From positions 1 through 64,000 of the forward strand of contig JBGVRT010000100.1 in NCBI GenBank assembly GCA_045128735.1: DNA of 64,000 nucleotides, written 5' to 3'. Shown piece by piece: positions 43,369-53,001 of the stretch. The position numbers and the translations under genes are program-made. Source of the stretch: RGIG8775 sp045128735. Its GTDB lineage: Bacteria; Bacillota; Clostridia; Oscillospirales; CAG-272. Every line of letters begins with the position of its first letter. Position 1 is the first letter of the stretch. Under the pieces are notes generated by a model. That model searched no databases. It worked only from the letters and a program-made list of their open reading frames with translations, and had not been told where the DNA came from.

Positions 43369-44328
43369 ATGCTCAACCGATACAAACCAGAAGGTACGCT
43401 ATACACCACATCAGAAAACCGCGAATACGTAACAAGTCCTCTCGGACTTGAGCGCGCCATGTCCGAGGGGCGCATACTTGAGGCGCCAATACTGTTATGC
43501 GACAGCGAAATGCGGCTTCACGTTGACCTTTACGGAACACTTGGAATAATAGAACGCGACGAGGCTGTATTCTCTCCCACCGGAGAGCCGACGAAGGACA
43601 TTGCCGTGATAACGCGCGTGGGAAAGCCCACCTGTTTCAAGGTCATTGGCTTTTACGAGGAGAACGGCAGAAAGATAGCTCGACTCTCAAGGCGCGCGGC
43701 ACAAGCTGAATGCTTTTCGGCATACGTCTCTACGCTTGAATGCGGAGACATAATAGAAGCCAAAGTAACGCGGCTTGAAAGCTTTGGAGCGTTCGCCGAC
43801 ATAGGCTGTGGTATCATTTCCCTGCTCTCCATCGACTGCATTTCGGTCTCACGCATCTCGCACCCCTCCGACAGACTCAGCGTTGGCGAAAGTCTTTGGG
43901 TGGCTGTGAAGAGTATAGACAAGGAGCTTGGGCGTGTATTTCTTACCCAACGGGAGCTGCTCGGCACGTGGGAAGAAAACGCGCGAGAGTTTACGGTTGG
44001 TCAAACGGTAGCGGGAATCATCAGAAGCGTGGAGAGCTACGGAATATTTATTGAGCTTACACCGAACTTAGCAGGTCTTGCAGAGTTGCGCTCCGAGGAG
44101 GACAAGGAAACGCTTTCCGAGCTTGTCGGTCAGCCCTGCGCGGTTTACATAAAAAGTATTATTCCCGAGCGCATGAAAATAAAGTTAGTTCTTATAGACG
44201 TTTGCCGTGGAGAACGCCGCAAAGCGCCCCCCAAATATTATATAGAAGGAAACGTATGCGAGCACATCGATTATTGGCGCTACTCCCCCGAAAACGCCGT
44301 AAAGACGGTTGAAACACTTTTTGAATAG
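43369..44328 (+). CDS. S1 RNA-binding domain protein
   Basis: 319 residues. Two S1 repeats: about 125-195 (GDIIEAKVTRLESFGAFADIG) and about 205-275 (GQTVAGIIRSVESYGIFIEL). The N-terminal 120 residues resemble a degenerate further repeat. It is shorter than ribosomal protein S1 and could be a Clostridia-type S1-like translation or RNA factor. It is divergent from rplM, with AT-rich sequence between, and ends in a perfect terminator. Confidence 0.8.
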   Translation: MLNRYKPEGTLYTTSENREYVTSPLGLERAMSEGRILEAPILLCDSEMRLHVDLYGTLGIIERDEAVFSPTGEPTKDIAVITRVGKPTCFKVIGFYEENGRKIARLSRRAAQAECFSAYVSTLECGDIIEAKVTRLESFGAFADIGCGIISLLSIDCISVSRISHPSDRLSVGESLWVAVKSIDKELGRVFLTQRELLGTWEENAREFTVGQTVAGIIRSVESYGIFIELTPNLAGLAELRSEEDKETLSELVGQPCAVYIKSIIPERMKIKLVLIDVCRGERRKAPPKYYIEGNVCEHIDYWRYSPENAVKTVETLFE

Positions 44329-44331
44329 CAA

Positions 44332-44360
44332 AACGGCTGCCCGAGGGCAGCCGTTAATTT
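44332..44360. terminator. bidirectional terminator
   Basis: AACGGCTGCC-CGAG-GGCAGCCGTT followed by AATTTTTA, between two convergent genes. Confidence 0.85.
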
Positions 44361-47300
44361 TTATTCAGCCGTTGCGGCTACGTCATCCGTGGGCGCGTAA
44401 TCGAAGTAATAGTAGTCGCTTATATTCCAAATTTCACCCTTGGGAACTGTTGTTCCGTTATAGGACTTAAAGGATGCGTACCACTTATTATCGCCCTGCG
44501 TCTCTCTTACGCTGATTTTTATGTTGGAAGGCTGAAAGCTGTGGTCGTCAATTACAAATCCGACTCTTCCGTACAAGCCCTTTCCCGCATTATTGGGATT
44601 ACCGAGATACTCAACATACCTGTTTTCAACACTCGCGCCCACGGTTTTTGTCTTATCTGAAACCTGGTGATTGCTGAGGTCGTGGTTAGAAAGGACCTTA
44701 CCGTTCGCGTCAAGCATATTCAAGTTACTGCAAATGTAGTTTTCGGGTTTGACGCGCTCCTCTTTCTCAAGCGAGAAGTTCTGTCTGTTAAAGGTACACA
44801 TCTGCAAATAAGTTTGAGCTTCATCGGGAACAAAGTCGTTTGTAAGGAACTCAACAGTCTGATCGTTTCTGAGACCGTTACTGTCTATAAGCATATACTG
44901 TCTGTGTCTCATAACGTTATTGCCGGGTTCGTCGCATCTGTCGACAAGGCAAGTCTGATCAAATATGAATTGAGTACCCGTATAAGTGCCCGCCTTAGTG
45001 AAGTCGATAGCTTCTCCGTCAAGATACATAACAAGCTGACCGTTTTCAATATTCTCGTCACCGTGCCATCCGCCTACAAAGTCACCTGCCGCTCTTGACG
45101 CTGTTGCGGGAGCGTCATCCGCCGCCGCGGCGATTGCCGAATTCATTCTCTTTTTATATGTATCATCAGTAGAAGCAGCAAGATATTTCTCCGCATCTGA
45201 TTTTGCGGCTTGGAACTCCTCTTTAGTAACTACGTGTCCGCCCTCCTTGATAGCAAGAGATATTTCTCCGCCTTGAAGAAGCTCATATACGATTGTGTCG
45301 CTACCGCTTGAACGATCTACAATGTGAGCGCGATTTATTCTGTACATAACCGCATTGTGGTGCGAGTTAGCAGGTCCTGTAATATAGTTGTAATCGTTGA
45401 GGGGATCATTAAGAGGTGTAAACTGATATCTGATATAATACTTTCCGCTCGAATCGCTGGTCTTTGTATAAACGTGCACCGTTCGATACTCGGGATGCGG
45501 GTTGTTTTTATCTGCATACGTGTCGGGATCGTACACTTTAACGATAACAGCGTCCTCTACTGCAAGTTCGGGAGCTTCAACAAGCTTTCCGTATATGCTC
45601 ATATTGTTGATGCATACGTAGTCGCCGCCCGACTTCTTGACTATCATAAACTCGTGTTCATCCTTAAGTCCTTCTGCAAGAACCACTGTATGGTGTCCGA
45701 AGTCAAGCTTCAGGTCTTTCTGCGTAATCTCGCCGTCAACGTAAATATCGAACAAGCTATTTGCAGAATCCTCGCCCTTGGCATTGGAAAGGTTTACGCT
45801 TACCACACCGCCCTTAAGATCAGCGGCAAAAGCAAATTTTGCGCCGAGTCCATTAAGCTCAAGAGAGCCGTTGTTGGTATAGGAAACAATGTCAGTTGTG
45901 CTGAAGTTCGCGCTGATATTGTCGCCCTCGGGCTTAATCTCCAAAGAGTTGTCGGCAGAAACCGTCCAATCACTCATAGAGCCCGTAAGGTCAATATCAA
46001 GGGTGACTGTAGATGCCGGATACTTTACACCGTTGACAATACTGAAGGGGGTTACGTTAAGCTTTACAGCATTTTTCTGGTCAACGCCCATAACGTTTGC
46101 GGTGTAGAAATATCTGTATCCGTACTCCTCGGGATAAACCTTTCTGCTTGTGCCGTTTACGGTCTCATCAACGGAAGAGTAAACGGTACTTGTGTAATAG
46201 CTCTTAACTGTGTCCGCAATCGAATTTCCGTTTTCGTCAAACGCTTCAACGTCAAAGCCTACACGTCCGTAGTAAAGCATATCTGCGCCTGCAACAAGAC
46301 GGATATTGTTATTTGACATATCTGTCTGCACGCCAACGAAATCAACGTTTGCGGTATCATTGATCGTATATACCTTAATTCCCGAAATATCAAGCTTACC
46401 GAGTGCCTTTACCGCCAGAGTGGAGCTTGATGCAGTGTTAAAGAACCTTATCTTGGTATCAGCCGCATCCATTCTGTAGTACCGTGCATTCGAGAGCTGA
46501 ACCTTATCTGCAAGCCCAATCACCTTATTGGAAGAATTCTTGTAATAAGGTATAGTTCCGTCAATAATACAGCTTACCTTACCTGTATTAGCATCATAAA
46601 TAACAGCGATATTAACCCATTTACTTCCATCGAATTTATAAGCATTGCTGTTACTATCGCACAAGGTATAGCCAAGGAACTTAAGAGTTCCGTTCTCAAA
46701 AAGCTCAAGAATACCCTCCGACTTATATACGCTGGCAGGTGCACCGTCATCGGTACGTCTTATACTCATAAGAGTCATAGATACATCGTCTCTCGCGTTC
46801 TTGTGAGGGGTAAATCTCAAACCGTACTCATATACGGTTGTCTTATCCTCCATATAATCCGTAACAACGATGTCGTTCCACGTCTGGCTCTCGATCATAA
46901 CGCCGTGATTTGCTTCATTGACGTCCGCTGTTTCGGGATCGTCGGCAATTATCTCCGACGTATTCTCCACCATATTGATAGAGTAGTAGTTTCCTACCTC
47001 ATCGTCTTTAAGGAATGCGGCATAGAGCCTAAGCACGTTTGTATCCGAATCCATAACGCCCGAAGCCGATGCGAAAGGATAATAGGTTGACTGTTTGGGG
47101 TCTGCGGGCAAGAAGGTATCGGGATCAAGCTCAAATATCTCACCCGAGTTAGTTGCGAGCACTCGTTTCTGATCTCTGTGGATATAAAGCTCGGACATTC
47201 TGATATTATCCGCAAAGGTAAACGCAACCTCTTTTCTTGTAGCGTTGGTCGTCTTTGCTCCATCGGCAATACCAACCATACCGACCATTTTACCGTCCGC

Positions 47301-50300
47301 AAAAACAGTACATCTTATATCGTTGTTTGTATAAAGTATCGAAATATCGGAATATTTATCGGATTCAAGTGTATTGAGCTCATAGCCCGAGATTGCCTTC
47401 GACATAAGAAGCTTGCCGTTTTGCATATATGCCATATTATTATTGGCCATCAATTCTCCGGTATGCTTCAGCAGCCCTTTCTGAGCACTGCCCGATGAAG
47501 CAGCCTTTATTCTCATTTCAAATGCATAACCATCGTTGATCCTGTATTTGTTTCCTGCCTCTGCACCGTTGGTCTTTTGGAAATTGTAGAAAGTGCCGTT
47601 ATAATCGACCCAACCAAAGGTCTCACCCGCAGGAATTACAAGCTCACCGTTTTCAATATAAACGCCGTCGCTTATAAGGAACTGCTCGCCAAGCTCGGAA
47701 ACATTCTTTATCTCGGAGAAATCGAGGGCAACGCTATCGGACCACACAAGGTCTTTTGTTGCTTTTGCATATTCGATCTTGGCAGTGAGAAGATCCATGG
47801 TAACCTCAGATTTATCGGTCTGGAAGAATCTTACACCCTGATCAATATCGTTTTTGTGCTTTGAAAAGCTTTCCGCAACAATTCCGCTAAGGTTATGTGT
47901 CTTAAGGGGAACAAGCATATCGTCAGTGTAGTAGGTTGCAAGCTTTCCGTTAACGTAAAAGCTTACAAGAGGCTTGCTGCCCGTTTCATCAACCACAGCC
48001 CTGAGTGTAGTCCACTTGCTATCCGTGAGAGCAACTTTTTTTCCGGCTGCATCACAGAGATACGCAGTTTTACCGTCAATCAGGAAGACAACACACTTAT
48101 TATCGGCGGAATAGTTGAGAAGGTCATTGGCAACAGATGCCGTGTCCTTTTCGCCCTCGCGGCGAAGTCTCATAAGATAGAAATTGGATTTAACGTTGGC
48201 AACCCTTCTGAGTGTCATATCAGCCGCAAAGACCTTTCCGCCCGAATAATCGGCATTAAGTCCGAAATAAGTGTCATTTGCGTCGTCAGTCAAGGTTACG
48301 TACTTAACAGTTTTGCCGTCAACAGTTTCGGATTTAACTTCCACCTTTGAGGAAACAAAGTTAGACGAGCTTACTATGCCGTGACGTCCGCCCATAGCGG
48401 AGTCAACAGTTCCGACACCCGAAACGGTTACGTCGGTACCGAGATTTGCAAATTCGACCTCATTGATAACGCCTTCATTATCGTCAGCATCGTCTGCATA
48501 TCCGAGACAACCTATGCCCGAATAAAGTTTAAGGTCGTCAATATTCGCCGTTACAGCAGAGGCGTCCTTGTCAAAAAAGCCCAGAACGTCATTATTAGTG
48601 TAGGAAGGTATTACTATATAGCGTGCGGTGGAATGATATACGAAATCACCCGTTCCGTTTCCGTCAGCATCAAGTGAACGCTGAAAAATACGAGTTACCT
48701 TCTCTCCGGTAGAAATGTGTATATAATCATCATATCTGCGCTCTTTGTCTTCTTTTTTATCACCGTTCGTATCTACTTTTTTGGTAGAGCTTTCGCTGAA
48801 CGTGTAGTTTGTATCCGAAAGGACAGCTTCAGACTCTGCCGCGCTAAGCGAGACCGAAGAAGTAGAAAACGTAGTATTAAAGTCACAGAACGCGCCCGCC
48901 TTAAACGCTCCGTTTTCGTATTGGAACTGATAGTAATCGTAGGTCTTTTCGTTATAATATGTCTTTCTCGATGTCGTGTCCTCAACAAGAGCATAGCCCT
49001 TTGCCGTCAGCTCATCGGCAGTAAGCTCCTTATCAAGAGCAGTTAGGGTATAAGCCATATCATTTACGGCAATGTCGTCACCGGCGTAAATTTCGGATCG
49101 GGTAAAGTAACCGTCAGTATGGGTAATTGCTCCGCAGAGCTTTCCGTCAACCCAAAGAATGAAGGTATATCTTCTTGCGGCGGATTTTTCAGCAACAAAA
49201 TCGGTGTATTCACCTGTATGATTTTGATTATTCACCAAACAAGAAACCGTTATATCAATCCATTCATTCGACCCTGTAGCAGGAACCTTGACGCCTGGAA
49301 TCTTCTGAAAAGTTCCATTTTCACTGTTGTACCCGAGGTAAAGATTACCTTCTTTGTCAAATTGAAGGAATTGAATTGTGTCGATACGATTGTGCAAACG
49401 AAGGATGTTCCTCATCGAGCTGTGACCGTTCGTTCCTTGGAGCTTAAACGAAACAGTCCAATTACCGTCCTGTATTATCTGATAGGTATCACGAAGGTCC
49501 ATTCTCGCACTTGCGCCAAAGGAAAGATATCCGTTTCGGTTCTTTGACTGCAATTTAACATTAGATGCTGTTCCACGGTAAAAGTATGACATATCTGTGG
49601 TTGACGCGCTAAGACCGTTGAGCGTTATGTTGTCAAAGCTATTGTTATAATAGTAAGTTCTTCCCTCCTCGGGACCGATACCCTTTATGTACAAGTTGTC
49701 AAAATCGAATATATAGTTATTCTTTTTAGTTCCGTTATTTACGCGGGCAAACTCAAAGCTGAGGTTATCCGCGGCGATGGATACGTTATCTCTTGAGACA
49801 GCCATATAGTCGCTATCCCAAGCAGTGGTAATAAAGTTTGCACCTCTGAGGTCTATTGATTGCAAATTCTGCAAAGACATTGACTCTATGTAACATATTC
49901 CGCCTATAAAAATGCTGTACGTGGCGGTCACATCATAATATTCTACACGAATATTCGTGAAATTGCTGATATGCCCTTCAGCTCCCTGCTTAGGGAAGGT
50001 GAAAAGCGTATTACCATTAGATTTCAACACCAACGCCCCGTTTGAATCCGCAGAAGCAACAAGCAACAAAGCCTCAACATTTGAGCCTCTGTTTCTCCTT
50101 AGCTTAACAAGAGTAATGTCGTTATTGGTGTTTCCGCCGCCTATCCATCTGAAATCAAAGTCAACGGCAACACCGTTGGTTATGATATGATTGGTAACGC
50201 CATCGTCAAGCGAAAAACGCGCTCCCAACCACGAACCGCTAGACGCTCCGATTGATTCGGGGTAGTTAATCTGAAAATACTTATTTCCGTTTTCAGATTT

Positions 50301-50564
50301 TACCGAGCCTGAAATCGTGCCGTCCAAATAAAATCCGTTTGGATTGGAATCATTATCAGCAACCGTATTTATGCTTTTTTGGCTTATAGTCTGCGTAGAT
50401 ACATCGCTGAACGTGTACTTGTAGTAGGTCTTGTTGTCCTCAGCCTTGGTGGTTGTTGTCGCCTCAGCCGAAGCTTCTTCTGCGGCAAAAATGCTCATCG
50501 GCAAAGCCGTTGCAATCATAAGTATTGCGAGTAGCAAGGCAAGTACTTTGTTGGATTTTCTCAT
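44361..50564 (-). CDS. giant secreted protein with LamG-like beta-sandwich repeats
   Basis: 2067 residues from the ATG at 50564 (GGAGAAAAACC before it). The signal peptide MRKSNKVLALLLAILMIATA ends about SIFAAEE. Several similar beta-sandwich segments follow, each with a phrase such as DFRWIGGGN, MTLRRVANVKSNFYLMRLRR or MTLMSIRRTD, close to LamG/concanavalin-like carbohydrate-binding folds. There is no LPxTG motif, no SLH repeat and no recognisable catalytic site. It is probably a surface or exported glycan-binding protein. An AraC gene lies upstream on the same strand, and its leader bears three palindromes. Confidence 0.7.
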   Translation of the reverse strand: MRKSNKVLALLLAILMIATALPMSIFAAEEASAEATTTTKAEDNKTYYKYTFSDVSTQTISQKSINTVADNDSNPNGFYLDGTISGSVKSENGNKYFQINYPESIGASSGSWLGARFSLDDGVTNHIITNGVAVDFDFRWIGGGNTNNDITLVKLRRNRGSNVEALLLVASADSNGALVLKSNGNTLFTFPKQGAEGHISNFTNIRVEYYDVTATYSIFIGGICYIESMSLQNLQSIDLRGANFITTAWDSDYMAVSRDNVSIAADNLSFEFARVNNGTKKNNYIFDFDNLYIKGIGPEEGRTYYYNNSFDNITLNGLSASTTDMSYFYRGTASNVKLQSKNRNGYLSFGASARMDLRDTYQIIQDGNWTVSFKLQGTNGHSSMRNILRLHNRIDTIQFLQFDKEGNLYLGYNSENGTFQKIPGVKVPATGSNEWIDITVSCLVNNQNHTGEYTDFVAEKSAARRYTFILWVDGKLCGAITHTDGYFTRSEIYAGDDIAVNDMAYTLTALDKELTADELTAKGYALVEDTTSRKTYYNEKTYDYYQFQYENGAFKAGAFCDFNTTFSTSSVSLSAAESEAVLSDTNYTFSESSTKKVDTNGDKKEDKERRYDDYIHISTGEKVTRIFQRSLDADGNGTGDFVYHSTARYIVIPSYTNNDVLGFFDKDASAVTANIDDLKLYSGIGCLGYADDADDNEGVINEVEFANLGTDVTVSGVGTVDSAMGGRHGIVSSSNFVSSKVEVKSETVDGKTVKYVTLTDDANDTYFGLNADYSGGKVFAADMTLRRVANVKSNFYLMRLRREGEKDTASVANDLLNYSADNKCVVFLIDGKTAYLCDAAGKKVALTDSKWTTLRAVVDETGSKPLVSFYVNGKLATYYTDDMLVPLKTHNLSGIVAESFSKHKNDIDQGVRFFQTDKSEVTMDLLTAKIEYAKATKDLVWSDSVALDFSEIKNVSELGEQFLISDGVYIENGELVIPAGETFGWVDYNGTFYNFQKTNGAEAGNKYRINDGYAFEMRIKAASSGSAQKGLLKHTGELMANNNMAYMQNGKLLMSKAISGYELNTLESDKYSDISILYTNNDIRCTVFADGKMVGMVGIADGAKTTNATRKEVAFTFADNIRMSELYIHRDQKRVLATNSGEIFELDPDTFLPADPKQSTYYPFASASGVMDSDTNVLRLYAAFLKDDEVGNYYSINMVENTSEIIADDPETADVNEANHGVMIESQTWNDIVVTDYMEDKTTVYEYGLRFTPHKNARDDVSMTLMSIRRTDDGAPASVYKSEGILELFENGTLKFLGYTLCDSNSNAYKFDGSKWVNIAVIYDANTGKVSCIIDGTIPYYKNSSNKVIGLADKVQLSNARYYRMDAADTKIRFFNTASSSTLAVKALGKLDISGIKVYTINDTANVDFVGVQTDMSNNNIRLVAGADMLYYGRVGFDVEAFDENGNSIADTVKSYYTSTVYSSVDETVNGTSRKVYPEEYGYRYFYTANVMGVDQKNAVKLNVTPFSIVNGVKYPASTVTLDIDLTGSMSDWTVSADNSLEIKPEGDNISANFSTTDIVSYTNNGSLELNGLGAKFAFAADLKGGVVSVNLSNAKGEDSANSLFDIYVDGEITQKDLKLDFGHHTVVLAEGLKDEHEFMIVKKSGGDYVCINNMSIYGKLVEAPELAVEDAVIVKVYDPDTYADKNNPHPEYRTVHVYTKTSDSSGKYYIRYQFTPLNDPLNDYNYITGPANSHHNAVMYRINRAHIVDRSSGSDTIVYELLQGGEISLAIKEGGHVVTKEEFQAAKSDAEKYLAASTDDTYKKRMNSAIAAAADDAPATASRAAGDFVGGWHGDENIENGQLVMYLDGEAIDFTKAGTYTGTQFIFDQTCLVDRCDEPGNNVMRHRQYMLIDSNGLRNDQTVEFLTNDFVPDEAQTYLQMCTFNRQNFSLEKEERVKPENYICSNLNMLDANGKVLSNHDLSNHQVSDKTKTVGASVENRYVEYLGNPNNAGKGLYGRVGFVIDDHSFQPSNIKISVRETQGDNKWYASFKSYNGTTVPKGEIWNISDYYYFDYAPTDDVAATAE

Positions 50565-50595
50565 GGTTTTTCTCCTTACCAAATATTTTTTCTTC

Positions 50596-50760
50596 AAAGG
50601 TACACCTTTGTGGAAATACAATTTTTAGAGATTCTTGAAAAGTACACCTTTTTAGAATCTCTTTTTTGGTCAAAAACTGTCCTAAAATCGAGACTTCAGG
50701 ACAAAACTAAAGCAGAATATTAAAAAGTAAAAATTCTCTAAAAGTGTACTTTTATGGAAA
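50596..50760 (-). promoter_or_regulatory. three palindromic repeats in the leader of the giant secreted protein
   Basis: AAAGGTACACCTTT (50596-50609), AAAAGTACACCTTTT (50638-50652) and AAAAGTGTACTTTT (50740-50753) are variants of one dyad, AAArGTryACyTTT. The middle one is nested in AGAGATTCT/AGAATCTCT. All lie between the promoter and the start codon, so they could be operators or RNA elements. No gene is present in 50565-50871. Confidence 0.65.
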
Positions 50761-50787
50761 ACAGTTAAATTCAATTTTTACCTATAT

Positions 50788-50816
50788 AGTATAGCACTTT
50801 GCGTGACTTTTGTCAA
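50788..50816 (-). promoter_or_regulatory. promoter of the giant secreted protein gene
   Basis: Minus-strand TTGACA (50811-50816) and TATACT (50788-50793), 17-base spacer. The leader is about 215 bases. Confidence 0.75.
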
Positions 50817-50871
50817 TATTGGATTTTAATTTTTGGACTTTTTCGGCGTTTTGCACATATTTTGCACAATA

Positions 50872-51750
50872 TTACTGTTCAATAAGACTTTTCAAGTAGT
50901 TCTCCGGCGAAAGTCCAAAACGCTTTTTGAAGGCTTTACTGAAGGCGTACACAGAGGCGTAATTCAACATTTCGGCTATTTCACCGACCTTAAGAGTATT
51001 TTCGCACACAAGCAATCTTGCTATTTCAAGCTTTTTTTCTCGGTAATACGCCGCGAGGGTATTCGAAGTGGTTTTCTTATACAAGGCGGAAATATAGCCA
51101 TAGCTATAGCCCATTACCTCGGCAAGCTCGTCGAGGTTTTTCATTGTGTAAATATGAGTATCAATATAATTCATAAGACGGTAGCACAGCGTTTCGGCGG
51201 AGGTAAAATGTCCGACGCGCGATGGGGTGTTTTTCTCACAAAAGCTTCTCACGGTATAGATAAGAATCTGGGAAAAAATATTTTCAAGAAGCTCTTTCGA
51301 GCAAAAAAGCTCGCGGTCAAATTCTGATATTGCATTTCCAACAAGCGCGCTGACACGTTCGTCCCGAAACACACGGTTTTCGGCTGAGCTATGGTCAAGG
51401 ACTATTTGTTCAAACTGCTCCCTCAGCTTCGGAGAGGCAGTATTAAAGGCGAAAAAGTCATATTTCAAAAGCTTTTCGCGGTCGGACTCTATTTTATGCG
51501 TATCGCAGGGGAAAGACAGATATATATCGCCGCGGTTTACCTCTACAGGTACTCCGTTTGTTGTTATTACCCCGCATCCGTCGGTTACCACAGTAAGCTC
51601 GTAAAGGTCGCCGTGTATATGCGTATCAACCTTTGTTCGGCTATTTGAGTGAAGTCTGCCTATCTGGTACAGCACGGTATCGCCGAAGGTCGGAGCGTTA
51701 TCCATAAATCGCTTGTCGAAATGGAAGTTGGTATTTATAGTCAATTTCAT
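50872..51750 (-). CDS. AraC-family transcription regulator
   Basis: 292 residues from the ATG at 51750 (GAGGTG before it). The N-terminal cupin-like sensor (THIHGDLYELTVVTDGCG, NRGDIYLSFPCDTHKI) is followed by the AraC double helix-turn-helix: MKNLDELAEVMGYSYGYISAL and VGEIAEMLNYASVYAFSKAF, then KKRFGLSPENYLK. The family usually activates sugar genes on binding a ligand. It is divergent from the oxidoreductase operon, whose promoter lacks a good -35 box, and upstream of the giant secreted protein gene. Confidence 0.9.
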   Translation of the reverse strand: MKLTINTNFHFDKRFMDNAPTFGDTVLYQIGRLHSNSRTKVDTHIHGDLYELTVVTDGCGVITTNGVPVEVNRGDIYLSFPCDTHKIESDREKLLKYDFFAFNTASPKLREQFEQIVLDHSSAENRVFRDERVSALVGNAISEFDRELFCSKELLENIFSQILIYTVRSFCEKNTPSRVGHFTSAETLCYRLMNYIDTHIYTMKNLDELAEVMGYSYGYISALYKKTTSNTLAAYYREKKLEIARLLVCENTLKVGEIAEMLNYASVYAFSKAFKKRFGLSPENYLKSLIEQ

Positions 51751-51849
51751 CACCTCGGTTAAATTATAACGCCTTGCGATGGATATGTCAACAAAAATAT
51801 TAAAACAAAAAGGCATTTTTTCTTGATTAGCGAGGTAAATATTGAAAAA

Positions 51850-51905
51850 TGACAAAATTATACCTGCTTTTTGACATTTACACGGCAACGGCGGTGTAGT
51901 ATAAT
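51850..51905 (+). promoter_or_regulatory. activator-dependent promoter of the oxidoreductase operon
   Basis: TATAAT at 51900-51905 with no -35 box at the right distance. TGACAAAATT (51850) and TGACATTTAC (51872) are direct repeats 22 bases apart; the second overlaps the -35 position. This is the arrangement of AraC-type activation. Confidence 0.5.
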
Positions 51906-51939
51906 GAAATCACAGCGATAAAGAAAGGAAAAATAAAAA

Positions 51940-53001
51940 ATGAAAAAGACCGTCATAGCTGTTATTGGTTGCGGAAGAATTGCAAACAACGCTCATTTCC
52001 CAGCCTTTGAAAAAATGGAAAACATACGCGTTAAATACGCATGCGACATCATAAAACAAAAAGCCGAGGCAACAAAAGAGAAATTCGGCTTTATTGAAAA
52101 CGTAATTACCGACTACAAGCTTGCGCTTGCCGACCCCGAGGTTGAAGCGATATACGTTCTCACGCCAAACTACGCCCATTACACGGTTACAGTGGACGCA
52201 CTGCGTGCGGGCAAGCACGTTTTCTGCGAAAAGCCTATTACCGTAAACTACGAGCTTTCATGCCAGATGGCACAGGAGGCGGAAAAGCAAGGAAAGATGC
52301 TCAACATCGGTGTTTGCAACCGTTATCACAAGTCGGTTGAAATGCTTGAGCAGATGAACCGAGAGGGTAAATTAGGAAAGATTTATCATATTTACTGCTC
52401 GTTCCGAAGCTTCCGTTCTATCCCCGGACTTGGCGGTGCTTTCACCACCAAGGAGCAATCGGGCGGCGGTGTGCTTATCGACTGGGGCGTTCACTTCCTC
52501 GACCTTATTCTCTACATTCTCGGCGGTGCAAAGCTTGAGTCTGTGACTTGTGACGCGTACTGCGAAATGGCAAAGGATATGAAAGCGTATAAATACACCT
52601 CGATGTGGGCGGAGGATACGGCTGACGTCGAAAACGGAACTAACAACGTTGACGATTTTATTTCGGGTCACATCAGAACGGACAAGGCAAGCATCTCTTT
52701 CAATGGTGCGTGGGCACAGAACGTCAATAAAAACGATATGTACATAGATTTTCTCGGCGACAAGGGCGGAGCACGTCTGACATACGGAAAGAAGTTTGAA
52801 TTCTACGACGGCACAACGCTTGAAACGATCACACCCGAATACGATATACCAGGTATGTATCTCTGTGAAAACATGGCGTTTATCGAATCGATAAATACGG
52901 GCATAAAGGACAGAAACAATATTGAGAACATTCTTGAAAGCGCAAAGCTGCTTGACTACCTCTACAAGTCATCCGAAGCTAAAAAGGAGATACGCTTCTA
53001 A
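51940..53001 (+). CDS. Gfo/Idh/MocA-family oxidoreductase
   Basis: 353 residues. The Rossmann NAD(P) motif AVIGCGRIANNAHFPAF is followed by the catalytic EKPI segment (GKHVFCEKPITVNYE) with its Lys, and a C-terminal beta-sheet domain with GVLIDWGVHFLDLILYILGG, which holds the substrate-binding His/Asp region. It would oxidise a sugar or inositol. It is the first gene of a three-gene operon facing the AraC gene. Confidence 0.88.
   Translation: MKKTVIAVIGCGRIANNAHFPAFEKMENIRVKYACDIIKQKAEATKEKFGFIENVITDYKLALADPEVEAIYVLTPNYAHYTVTVDALRAGKHVFCEKPITVNYELSCQMAQEAEKQGKMLNIGVCNRYHKSVEMLEQMNREGKLGKIYHIYCSFRSFRSIPGLGGAFTTKEQSGGGVLIDWGVHFLDLILYILGGAKLESVTCDAYCEMAKDMKAYKYTSMWAEDTADVENGTNNVDDFISGHIRTDKASISFNGAWAQNVNKNDMYIDFLGDKGGARLTYGKKFEFYDGTTLETITPEYDIPGMYLCENMAFIESINTGIKDRNNIENILESAKLLDYLYKSSEAKKEIRF

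Noticed and set aside
45324..46316. 330-codon plus-strand frame in the giant secreted protein gene
   Set aside because: Antisense shadow with Cys/Val-rich composition and no start signal.
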